NCBI GenBank assembly: GCA_022494885.1
Contig: JAGVSM010000484.1
Location: forward strand, 124,001 to 188,000
Source: Micrasema longulum
Taxonomy: Eukaryota; Arthropoda; Insecta; Trichoptera; Brachycentridae
DNA length: 64,000 bases
Direction: 5' to 3'
Position numbers and translations under genes: made by a program
Part shown: one piece after another, positions 22,301 to 32,345 of the stretch
How the letters are laid out: each line of letters starts with the position of its first letter
Numbering within the stretch: the first letter of the stretch is position 1
Notes under the pieces: model-generated
The model's database searches: none
Seen by the model: only the letters and a program-made list of their open reading frames with translations
Told to the model about the DNA's origin: nothing

Positions 22301-25300
22301 CAAGATATAACTATTCTGTATCCATATAAGCCCTTTCATCGGCACCTCTTCTAAACTGTTGATTCGTTTGTAGATCGCCTCAAACGAATGAATTAGATGT
22401 GTCGACCAAATTAGAGAGGCTATACCGCATCGCATAGGAATTTGTTGAATACTTTTTAAACAGTGCACCATGGTCGTCAAGTATTTCAACTCTTCTATAT
22501 GTTTTACCCAATATTTGGAGTATTCCCAACACATATTAATAATAAGACTATCGCTGTTTAAACTAAATGGAAATTGTTTTTTTAAGAGTTGTAATTTATC
22601 ACCAAAAGACATTGTTTCATCCTGCAATTGATTTTCCGAACTTTTTGTATCTGTGCAGACGCTCAGAAGTCCGGTAGGTTTAAATTCACTCTCTGAATCC
22701 GGTTCGCGGTTTGATTCATCCTGTATTATATCTTGGGGATCCACTCCCGCAGAACAAAGCCACTTGGCAGTCAATTCAGATATTGACCCTTTTCCGCTAC
22801 TGTAGATATACTTCAGATTAATTTCTGGTAATTCTATGTGAAGTTTAGGTATTCTATTGATGGGTTCCAAATTCTGAGATAAAATTATACTAAGCAAAGA
22901 TATATCATCTAATTTTCCAATGAGTAAACCCCATTGAGCATTATCTCTGCTGAGACTAACCCATGCATTGTCCTCCAATGTATTTAGATTGTTTTCCACA
23001 TCCCTCTCTATTTTCTGAGCAACAGCTCGACATATCTGAGCAGTCACCATACTCCTGAGGGGACATGGAGCATTTACAAAAAGATTTCTTATGGACTGCC
23101 ACCAAGCAGAAGTATCATTATACCCTACATAAATACGTTCGAACCCTTCGATTTCACAAATATTCAGTAATATCTTTCCAAATGTTTCCATTCTACCATA
23201 ATCCATCTCATCCATCGGTTTGCCCATCCAATACAGAAAGAGGAGTTTACAAAGGTCAGCAGGGAGGAATGGTTTCCAGGCAGAACATTCCGTCCATAGA
23301 CATTTCCAGTCACAGTCTCCATTAATGCACGGATCAAATATTTGAAGGGCTACAAAATACAGAGATTCCTGACTAGCGTTATCTTTTAGTTTAAGAAACC
23401 CATCATTGGCTAATGTATCAAAGGGAGCAAAAAAATCTGAGTGTAAAGATCTCTTATCTTCTACAAACGTGACCTTTTGATGAAAACCACGCTTCTGCTG
23501 AGCTGTTAGAGCAAGGTTCAAGAGCTGCTGAAAATTTAACAACTCCTTCTCGGTTATTAATGGTGGCTCTTTTTGTACAGCTTCCTCACTTTCGGGGTTC
23601 TCTTCCGGACATTCCGTTGAATCATTGTCAGTTTGCGTTTCACTCGAGCTATTAAGAACCAATTTACTTTCTATATTGCTTTGCAGTTTCATAAGTTGAT
23701 CATCAATATCTTCGATATCAATTTTGTTGACATACATAAATAATCTTGTGAGGGCGTATAAATTTTGTACTAAAATGTTCAATTTAGCACAATCTAAGGA
23801 AACGGGGGCTTCATCTTCAACTTTTTGAGCTTTCAAACAACTAATGTATATGAGCAAAATTCCCGGAGGAACATTTCTGCTAGCTGCCATCATATCTATA
23901 CAGTGAATTTTTATATTGGATGTTTTTAACTCTGGAACAGTATTAAGAACCTCTTTCTTTAATTGTTCGTAACTACATTCCTTTTCCTTGATTAACAGCC
24001 TTAATCTTTTCACTAAGTGAACATCTCGAGCTCTATCGGAATTTTCATTGCCAAGAGCAAAGTGGAATGGTATTGAGAGTTGCTTAATCTGTCCATCTGG
24101 ATCTATGAAAGAAAGAGATGGGTTTGTAGTTCTAGGTCGATGGTTTCCCTGCTGCAAGGAGGCGTACGGGGTGTAGAGAATTTTCCCATGTAAAGCTGCC
24201 GAGAAGGCGGCGATGCGAGGTCCCCGAAGAGGCCAAACTTCCAGGTGACCACGTTTACCAACATAAAGGACTATGAACAAGGCACGTCTACCAATCCCCT
24301 TCCGTTTATGTATTTTTTCTTGAACCTAGAAAAAAACATAGTTATTAATAAAATATATGAAATATATCATTTGAAAGATATTTTTAAAGACAAAATTTAT
24401 TACTATGATGGCTCATCTCATCTTAGTTGTATTGTCTGAGACTTTTCTTGATTACAGTAATTAAACTTCTGCACAAAGTTGAGTGGCGGCCAAAGCAGAG
24501 TCGAGAGTCGTGGGGGTAGAACAAACCTCCTCCCCTCCGTCTCACTCGGTGTCGAGTACGGGGCGATTTGCTTGAGGACAGGACTATATAACGAGCACAC
24601 AGGGAAACCCGACTGTGGTAAACGGATATATAGATAACCAACACGCACACACGTGGTAACGCACAAGTTGCAGAACCTAAGAGGTTGATTATAATAAAAT
24701 GTATGCAGTCACCTGGAGAAAGCCGCACTGGCTGTCTCTATACCCCTTGAACATGCGCAGCACCACCGAACGCCGTGCGTCCATAAGGCAGGCGCGGCCC
24801 AGCTCATCCTGCAGCAACAGCAGGCGGCGGTCAGGCGAGGGCACGGCGCGCCGCCCCCGCCGTCGCCCGTCGCGCAGCTCCATCACGGGCCGCAGCCTCT
24901 CGTGTGCCGCTGGCAGGGCGCTACTTGCCCCCGCCTCGGACGCGCTGCCACCGAACCAGCTCCTACATCATAAACTCAAATTTATTTTGATTTATGATTT
25001 TTTACCGCTTGATAATGGAAGAACTTCTTCCAATATATTTACAAAACGCCAATAACTAAAGGGTACCGGGTTGACTTCAACCCCTCTGGCTCTCATCAAG
25101 TTTCAGCGCCATATGCACCGCAATTTCCTGTGCCTCGCTAAATGGCCATACCATTTCAGTCTGCATTCTCTTATTTTCTCTGCAACTGGAGCCACCCCGA
25201 AACTGCTCCTAATATTTGGTATTGTGTTGCTTAAAGGTTTAAAAACAAGAATCACTGCCAAAAAAACTGCGTTTGAGTTTGGCGGGAATTTTAGTATGTG

Positions 25301-28300
25301 CATGAAATCATAAGTGTAAAATTTTTCAAAAAATAAAATTGAGTACATTATCTTGCTAGCAGCTGCCTTGGCCACTTCAGTCAACAGGTGTTGAGCTGTT
25401 CCTCCTTCTAGAGCTTGCTGGAAGCACACATAAGGATCTCCCACTCCAACCACTACAGTGTTGTGCGGTGCCACAGAACGGAGAGATCTGCAAAGAAAAC
25501 CACAAATCATTTTACAATCATACACAAATATAATACTTCTCTAAAATTATGCATACATACATTATTGTAAGGCTAGTGTGAGTTTCAAGCCAGTGTTAGT
25601 TTCGAATAAAGCATTATGCACTACGGAAACAATCCATATGAAATTGTATAAGAAGACTGGATATTATGAACACTCAGTAGCCAAGCTCTTTAAAGACCTG
25701 GGCTTGGAGGGCGAGAATCAAGTTATGGGGACCCGTCACAATATATCTACACAGGTCACAATGACGTCGGGAGCTTATATAGTACTGACCTTACTTTCCA
25801 GAATAAGATATGAAGCTAACAAATAACAATTTAAATACATTTATTGTACCATTATTTTATTGAAACCTTCGAATCTAAATTTTTTTTTTGCAGATTCGCA
25901 ATTTTGAAATTGAATCGGCAATATCTGGTTTGTATTCATTAAAAAGTATAAGCAGGTATTTCGAAATAAAAGGAGGGTGAAATAATTTTAATACTTCTCC
26001 ATCCAAGACATTTTCTAATTATGTATATTCATTTACATTTTTAAACACCATAAGTCAGTAATTTTACTGTACATTGCATAATGTATATTTTCACGGCTAA
26101 AAATGAGATTTCAATGGTGAGCTAATATATTTTTTTTATACAAAATAAACAAATAACTTCACAGAAAAAGAACACAATAAAAATGTGAAGAAATGGGAGC
26201 ATTTTTGACACAGTCATCTGAAGTGAGTAATTTTGGTTAAGGAGATGTAATATGTCAGGATATGGTCCATTGAAAGATTATCCCGATTGGAGATTAGTTA
26301 ATCTCAGTTATTTAGAATTATTATTAAGTTATACGCGATGAAGATTACTTACATGAGTTTTATTTTTCACTGAGTTTACAAGGTAAGAATAATTTATAGT
26401 AAAAACTTTTAGAGATTAGATTAAAAGTATTCGCTGGGAGTTGTCAGGCCTGGAAAAGAGAGCAATCTGTCTGGTGTTCTTTGTTTTTTAATATTTGAAA
26501 GCGCCCTCTATTGGCCGGTCCTGCATTCTGCGCGATGTTCAGTTACTAATGAAAGAAATACTGCAAAAAGCTATATTAAAACAAAATTGCATTAGAAAAG
26601 TACCTTGTATAGAATCCTTCATGTATACTTGTTGATGCAAAATAATCAAATGTGTTGGTTTGATCGAGGCCAAGAATGCACGCATCGTTGATCAGTTCGT
26701 ATCCGTGAAAGGCCAGTTTCTTGGTCAGTACACTATTCCCTTCTAAACTTTCTCTAAATCTTCCGGCCTGCTCTGCTAAATGTAAAAAAAATCATTTTTT
26801 GTTTTTTTTTAATGGAAAATAAATTAATATAAAAGGTTACACTTGGTCCAGTGGCCAAGTACAAGCCCTTATTAACTACAAGTATTTTTGTTATAGTTTT
26901 CCTAAACTTTCAGAGAAAAAAATTAGCTTTGAAGCTCTGTATTTCAGTAATTATAAGTTTTAGAAAAACATGTTCACTGGGCAAATTTTAGGAAATTTTG
27001 TATTCTACAAAAAAATACTGAAAACATTTTTTGTACAAGGCCAAGTAAAATGTTGTTGAGCAAAAATCTTAAAAAGTGACGCAACAGTTTTCATACTAGG
27101 CACAGGCTTGTCAAATTAGAAAACTTGGAATTTTAATAAGGCCTTACAACATACAACATATCCAAAATACAAAACAGCATGACCTTTCGCAAGTAAACCC
27201 CTTTTTTTTTGACCTGGCCACCAGGGCCAACTTTGATAGCGTGTTTTGTTTAGTAGCTAAATAAAATGTATACATATATATATATATACATACATTTTAT
27301 TTATAAAATATTTTGTACGATATAATTTTATGCAAATTAGACTGTAATTTGACATTATACATATTTAAAATTATTGGAATGTAAAAAAAAAAACTAGAAA
27401 TATGTTAAGCATTAAATTCCCTCTCCAAAATACAGAACACTAATTATTCCCTTCCATTTACAGAGTTTATGACCTGTCATCAGCAGTGGTGCTATTGTGA
27501 ACCGCTCTCGCGGCCATAGAAAACACTTTTATATCGTGTATTTACATACAAAATATGCGAGATAAAAGTGTTTTCTACGGCCGCGAGAGCGTTTGGAATA
27601 TCACCCCTGGTTAAGTAATCAGTAAATTAACCTTATGAGACCGTATGTATGTTCAAACGAAAAATAACTTTGCGATTTTATTTTTACTCTAATAAATCGA
27701 ATATGTTGGGTTTTTGTATTTTAACTGCTGGCAATCTTCTCTATTTTTGTCCAACAGGTTGCAATCCTTAAACCCCGCCTAAAACGGCATTCACATTTTG
27801 GCAGTTCTACTCTCATTGGATTCTTTCAGTAATTATTTGCATTATTTAGGGGCAAATGACAACTGCTCTGTGACCTGTGACTGCTCATTTAAATTTATGT
27901 TTGCTATTATACATAAATGTTCTGATCATAATTGTTATTTTTTATTTAATACAATGGTATTACTTTCCATGCTAATAAAAAAACACCCTTTAAACTAACA
28001 TAGTAATAACTTTTAAACCATAAGGGAAAAAATCAAATAATTCTCTTATTTAAAATATTTTTACAACTGCCAGACAGGATTCAGGTTTCGGGGGGTTAGG
28101 AAGCTTTTAGTGGTAAAGGAATAGGACAGTAAAGAGATGTAGTGGGAAAACAGTTCTCCTGTAAGGTGTACAGTAGTTTGTAAATTATCTCTTTTAAGAA
28201 TACATTTAAAACAATATGGTTATTTTATTGTGAAGATATTTTACCTCGCGCAAGTTGCGTTCTTGTGTAGCTGAGAAGTTGTAGCAGGTTGGAGCCGGCA

Positions 28301-31300
28301 AGGCGACACACCGCTTTACTGTATACAACTGTCACCTCATCGGTCTCATTTCCATACCGTCCCGTAAAGCATTTGAGCCCCAGGACAGGAGAATCTTCAA
28401 ACCTCTCTATGAGAAGCAGTTTTCCTTGCTCCGTATAGAACCCGACTTCCCCGTTTTGGAAGCCTACAGCTATACACACCCAGTCAGCATACACCTGAGA
28501 AAATTAATATAGTACATCACTTTAAGTGAAGTCAGAATCTCTGAAAAACTGAAAGAAACTTTAGTATTAGAATAAAAGAACACTCAATGTGTCTAAATAA
28601 TAATAAATTTTCTGAATTCGTAAACCATCTGACAGAAAATAATCATAATTTTAATAAAGACACTGGTTTAAAAGTTCTTCATGTTGAAAATAAAATATTA
28701 AAATTAGACAACTTGGAAATCTTAGAAATGAAAAAAGCAATTCATAACAAGACAAAAATAATAAATAACCAAATAACAATATTTTCTGTCTAGTTTTAAA
28801 GATCGCATCCATCTCATTTTACAATTCCCATATTTACAAGAGCAACATGACAAAATACATATTAGCTCCATATGTTTTGATGTATATTTATTCGATAATA
28901 TTTAGTAATAACTGTTAAAAAAACAGAATAAGATTCATTAGTTAAGTATACCTTGATAAAGAAGCATGTGTAGCTTTCAAGCCGGTTGGTAAAAAAAAAA
29001 AAGAAGTGGTTAAAAACAAAGTTGTTTTATATTTATTGTATTATAATGAATAACCACAACATTAGTGTTTCAAATACAAATTTTATAATTTTATATTATA
29101 AATACTATACAGTAATAATTTCATATGATATTCTCATTTAGGGACAGCCATTTTTATTTATTGTTATAAATTATTTATAGACATATTTACACTTTTACTT
29201 TAAATAATAGGTGGTGCATGGATTAAGGAGTGGAAGTCAAGGGGGCAAAACAGTGATATATGGGTTTGTTAGTATTTTGGGTAATGGTTTATGACACCTT
29301 AATAAAAAAAAGCATTGTAAAATATTTCCCTTGGCACGGAGGTTCCCATTGATGAAATATTATTGTATCGAACGCCTGGGCAGATGAAGAATAGATTTAT
29401 ATTGGTAAAATATAAACAGAAACCTGGATGAGTAATTTAAGTAAGATGAGTAACTGTACAACAAAACTCAGGTATGAATCCTTAAAAGGAAAGAGTGAAG
29501 ATTAGTCCGTCTTGCTTATCCGAGAGTAGGCACCGAATCAAAAACACTTTTTCAGGGTTTCGATTCTATTTCACACTCAGAACTGTATTATTCATCTACC
29601 AGAAAACAGAATAAGATCAAATCAAGGACATTGATCCGAAAATACCATGATACGACATTTATTCAAAACTATGCAGTTTTTTAAATATTAAACTAGAAGA
29701 TTTTTTCCTTTCGTAAAAATCTGTCTAATTTGAGATAAGTGGTATTAAAAGTGATGCTATGTAAACGGTTTTTGTGTCATTTCAAATAAAAAAAATTAAA
29801 TGTACCTGGGAGGACTGCCCACAGGAGGAAATGGACAAGGCCAGCAGAGCCGTGGTGGAGGAATGAAGGGATCCACTCCAAGAGCTGACCAGTGTAGTGC
29901 AGTCTGCGGAACTGTCCCATTGTGTACACAGAATGGACAGGCGCTCCTGTCTGGTGAAGGCAAGCACGGAGCCGCATGGAGACAGGCTCGCTTCACACTC
30001 ATTGAGCCAATTGTCACCTGAAATATTACATTTATTTTATTCATATTATTTACCTAAGCGATGCATACGGCTCTTCATTGGTAAACACCATATCTCAATA
30101 TTTTTTTGCTGAGGATGGGCTTGCGCTTCAGGTGCCAAGGACAATTAATTGTATTCTGCTGTAAAAACACCTTTTTATAATGAATAAAGCTGCTATGATT
30201 AGTTTCTTGCAATTCAATTCGATGTCAAATACTTTATTTTTTATTTATTTTATTTATTTATTTACACCTTTCATCAAAAATACAATTTTACATTCACTTT
30301 GCCAAGCTAACAAGGGTACATACCCCGTTCCAAGCTAGGCAATTACATTCTAATAAATGATAATAGTTAACAAATCAATAAGAGAGCACAGACTAATAAA
30401 ATATAAACTTACTTGTATACACATTTTGATACATATACATTCACACATACACATATATATATATATATATACACACATATATACATATATATACACACAT
30501 ATATACACATACACGTACATACACCCATGCACGTGCACATACATACATTCATAAAACATAGACAATTTATGTATAATGCGAAACTTCATGGTTGCCATCT
30601 GTGTTTATATATTTTAAAATTATTCTTTATTTTCATATTTTATTTTCGACATCCAGTAAGAATCTCTAATCCGTGGCATGCATCAACTTTTCTGACTCCC
30701 TACGACCAATGTCATGAAAGAGCGAGGTCAACACCTTCCGCAACTTGACAACACTCCCGTATTTCCATGGTTCTGTCAAAAGGTTATAGACCTTTTTGCC
30801 TACGTAATAGTGTCTCGATGCCAGAACAGTGTTGACCCCTTCACTTAGTATCAGATCCCTATTAGAGTATCTTGTATTATGGTTGTGGTTGACGCTTGGG
30901 TAAATGTCTCTATTTATGTGCTTAACCACTACCGTTCTCCGAATTCTTTGAAGAGCACTTGGATAATGAAATGTTTTTTTATATAACCATTTATATAACT
31001 GCCCTTGGATTCCTAAATTATGTAACCTTTTAAATATAATTTTATGTGAAATAGTGTCAAAAGCTTTCGCTAGGTCCAGAAAAATAGCCAAGCATTTTTT
31101 TCTATTGTCTAGATGTTTAGCAATTGTTTACTTATTTTGTTTTATTTTGTATTGCATGTATTTACTTTTATTTTTTTGCCGATAAACGCCGTATTTCGGC
31201 ACTGAACCTGAACCATCCATTGATAAAATCTAAACACCTATCAACAGGGTCATCACTGAAAGCTCTATCGTCCCCGATTCCACCCCAAGAAAACTTGTAT

Positions 31301-31689
31301 TTCCAGCGAAGTGATTTCAGATGGGAAACAAATGTGGTTGTCCATTCTGACCACAAGGTCCTTAAGGGCAGAGAAAATGGACAATTAAATTAATTATTTG
31401 CCAAAAATATATCAAATTTAGAAGAAAATAATATTTTGTCAAATAAAAAGTATCGTAGAAAGTTAACATATGACGCATAAGAAATATTAGAGCGGACATG
31501 TTTATTTGTTTAATTCGTCAGATTACACTAAAATGAGAATCAAATAAAATGGAATTCGAAGGATAATAATCCTTCATTAATAAATTAATAAACTAAAAAC
31601 ATACCAGGCTTAAGATCCGATAAAAAAAGAGAATTTTTTACTTTCTCGATATCCTTACATTTTGAAAATACCTTTACTTGGCAAAACAT
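19370..31689 (-). CDS. Rab3GAP2: Rab3 GTPase-activating protein non-catalytic subunit (RAB3GAP2)
   Basis: Exons in transcript order, all phase-consistent: 31689-31605, 30017-29806, 28494-28245, 26775-26604, 25487-25347, 24962-24713, 24325-21803, 21638-21441, 19543-19370 (TAG). Together 4,005 nt, about 1,334 aa, close to the family length. RAB3GAP2 pairs with the catalytic subunit RAB3GAP1 to regulate Rab3 and to activate Rab18 at membranes. Matching segments include NWLNECEASLSP, SSWSGSLHSS, DWVCIAVGFQNGEVGFYTE, a beta-propeller-like N-terminal domain ending LMDARRSVVLRMFKGYRD, then GKRGHLEVW and GPRIAAF, FHFALGNENSDRARDVHLVK, and the C-terminal helical domain with DIDHIKRIY and YGRGADGMAEDAL. 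Exon 7 is 2,523 nt, unusually long for this intron-rich gene. The start ATG (31689) aligns with the vertebrate start. The acidic Trp-rich linker after residue 28 is absent from the direct exon 1-2 join; a candidate extra exon is listed at 31236-31346. Confidence 0.95.
20333..20401. repeat. Perfect short hairpin
   Basis: The arm tacaacagtgaaaagattca is repeated inverted after a loop of about 20 nt, with 24 paired bases. Flanking AT-rich sequence extends the pairing imperfectly. It lies in the last intron of RAB3GAP2, next to the Penelope-like copy, and may be part of its terminal repeat. Confidence 0.75.
20430..21274 (-). mobile_element. Truncated Penelope-like element with GIY-YIG endonuclease and inverted terminal repeats
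   Basis: A minus-strand frame (21225-20908) encodes a GIY-YIG domain: SGIYELTCTCPGSYIGQSGR followed by KYRVKEHLASHR, as in the endonuclease of Penelope-like retroelements. The unit is bounded by an inverted repeat of about 70 bp (20430-20504 and 21202-21272, core ttggtacacttccacttatt and inverse). Terminal repeats in inverted orientation are known for Penelope-like elements. The reverse transcriptase is missing. A hammerhead-like core lies at 20545-20503 on the minus strand. It sits in the last RAB3GAP2 intron, in the same orientation as the gene. Confidence 0.85.
25080..25215 (-). mobile_element. RTE-type LINE C-terminal fragment
   Basis: The minus-strand translation contains VAEKIRECRLKWYGHLARH, the well-known conserved block near the C-terminus of RTE-like reverse transcriptases. 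It lies in RAB3GAP2 intron 5. Confidence 0.8.
25578..25826 (+). other. Unrecognised 82-codon open frame, antisense in RAB3GAP2 intron 4
   Basis: An ATG-initiated frame with mixed hydrophilic composition (contains KKTGYYEHSVAKLFKDLGLE) and normal-looking codons in an AT-rich intron. I recognise no domain. It could be a fragment of a transposon or a retrocopy of a host exon. No splice sites or promoter were identified. Confidence 0.2.
25827..26600. other. RAB3GAP2 intron sequence without identified features
   Basis: AT-rich intron between exons 5 and 4. No repeat, hairpin or open frame could be supported by reading. Confidence 0.5.
27486..27606. mobile_element. Small palindromic MITE (hairpin)
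   Basis: Arms 27486-27531 and 27561-27606 are near-perfect inverses: cgctctcgcggcc and atagaaaacacttttat are mirrored by ataaaagtgttttct and ggccgcgagagcg. The loop is about 30 nt. Its outer ends (ggtgctattgtgaac / gtttggaatatcacc) resemble those of the element at 39358-39458. It is unusually GC-rich for the intron. Confidence 0.75.
28560..29095 (+). mobile_element. Penelope-like element 3' end with terminal repeat
   Basis: An open stretch from about 28570 to 28790 translates to RIKEHS followed by NNKFSEFVNHLTENNHNF and ends NQITIFSV stop. This is the tail of a GIY-YIG domain in Penelope-like elements. About 145 bp further on, 28936-29095 is the sequence shared with 17005-17215, so it is probably the element's terminal repeat. 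Inserted antisense in RAB3GAP2 intron 2. Confidence 0.75.
29096..29760. other. RAB3GAP2 intron sequence without identified features
   Basis: AT-rich; I see no supported gene or repeat apart from the flanking Penelope-like copy. Confidence 0.45.
30050..30145 (-). mobile_element. SINE family B fragment
   Basis: Shares 'gcatacggctcttcattggtaaaccacc'-like and 'gcgcttcaggtgcca' blocks with the reverse copy at 3560-3765. Confidence 0.5.
30225..31091 (-). mobile_element. Internally deleted jockey-like LINE
   Basis: The minus-strand frame 31091-30666 starts MAIFLDLAKAFDTISHKI, the reverse transcriptase A-box region, then jumps to a C-terminal LINE block (HNHNTRYSNRDLI, GKKVYNLL). A central part of the RT is therefore missing. 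The 3' end holds a CA/TA microsatellite (30430-30560) and a tttatttattt-rich tail near 30235. It lies in RAB3GAP2 intron 1, in the gene's orientation. Confidence 0.8.
30430..30560. repeat. (TA/CA)n microsatellite
   Basis: Alternating acatacacatatata-type sequence for about 130 bp inside the LINE 3' region. Confidence 0.85.
31236..31346 (-). other. Rab3GAP2: Candidate additional RAB3GAP2 exon (acidic linker)
   Basis: On the minus strand an acceptor preceded by a good pyrimidine tract (ttttctctgccctt ... gtggtcag) opens a frame with RWKYKFSWGGIGDD and AFSDDPVD. Vertebrate RAB3GAP2 has an acidic Trp/Gly-rich linker (DDGWGAW-like) at this position. Phase 1 in and phase 1 out work with a donor after 31257 (90 nt) or after 31236 (111 nt), so either would insert in frame between exons 1 and 2. 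Both donors are weak, and an adjoining LINE is an alternative source of the frame. Confidence 0.4.
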
Positions 31690-32345
31690 TTTAATTGAAT
31701 TGAAAATATCAACATTATAATTCAATAAAAACCAACAATGTCCTATGTTTTCAACTTCAACTAACCAAAACCATATGAAAATTGACAACTGACAAGTGAT
31801 AAGCGGCTGTAAAAGTGTGAATCAGTCCGTCGTCTATGAACTATTTAATATATATATAATATTTTTTAATGTTGTTTTTGCAATAATAGCCTTACTTGCA
31901 AGTGATTTTAAAGACCATTTTAAAACAAATTTAATTGTCTCAACATAAATGGATTGCTTATGGTCTTTTTTAATTTTCTTTACTGGCTACAAAATGTATC
32001 CTCTATTCCTTATTTATCAAATATCGTTTATTGTTTGTGGGTTGTGGCGGCTCGTTGGGTTTCGCGATTGGCGTTTCGCGTGGGTTTTTATTAGTGTGTT
32101 TTACCAAAAAATACCATAACACAGTAGGTTAAACATTGACTAAATTTATTAAATACACCTTTGTTAGATTTTTTCGTTTTTAGGTCTCGTTTTAATATGT
32201 ATTACTGGTTTTTGAGCTCGCCGGTCGTCGAGATGCTCGCGAACTGCGGATTGTCGCCATTTTACGTCTCGCCTTCGGCAAAATTTTTGGAAGCCTTTTA
32301 CCGCTTAATCAAATTAATAAATTTATATCTCTCGTTTTCAGCGCA
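31690..32345. promoter_or_regulatory. Divergent promoter interval between RAB3GAP2 and the SR gene
   Basis: Start codons of two oppositely oriented genes are only 656 bp apart, so both promoters and 5' leaders must lie here. The SR-gene side (about 32035-32100) is locally G/C-richer (ttgtggcggctcgttggg, gcgattggcgtttcgcg) than the surrounding sequence. No TATA box or initiator could be fixed by eye. Confidence 0.6.

Noticed and set aside
26820..27240. Possible inverted-repeat element (acttggtccagtggccaagt and gacctggccaccagggcc)
   Set aside because: Each is only locally palindromic and they do not pair with each other over a useful length.
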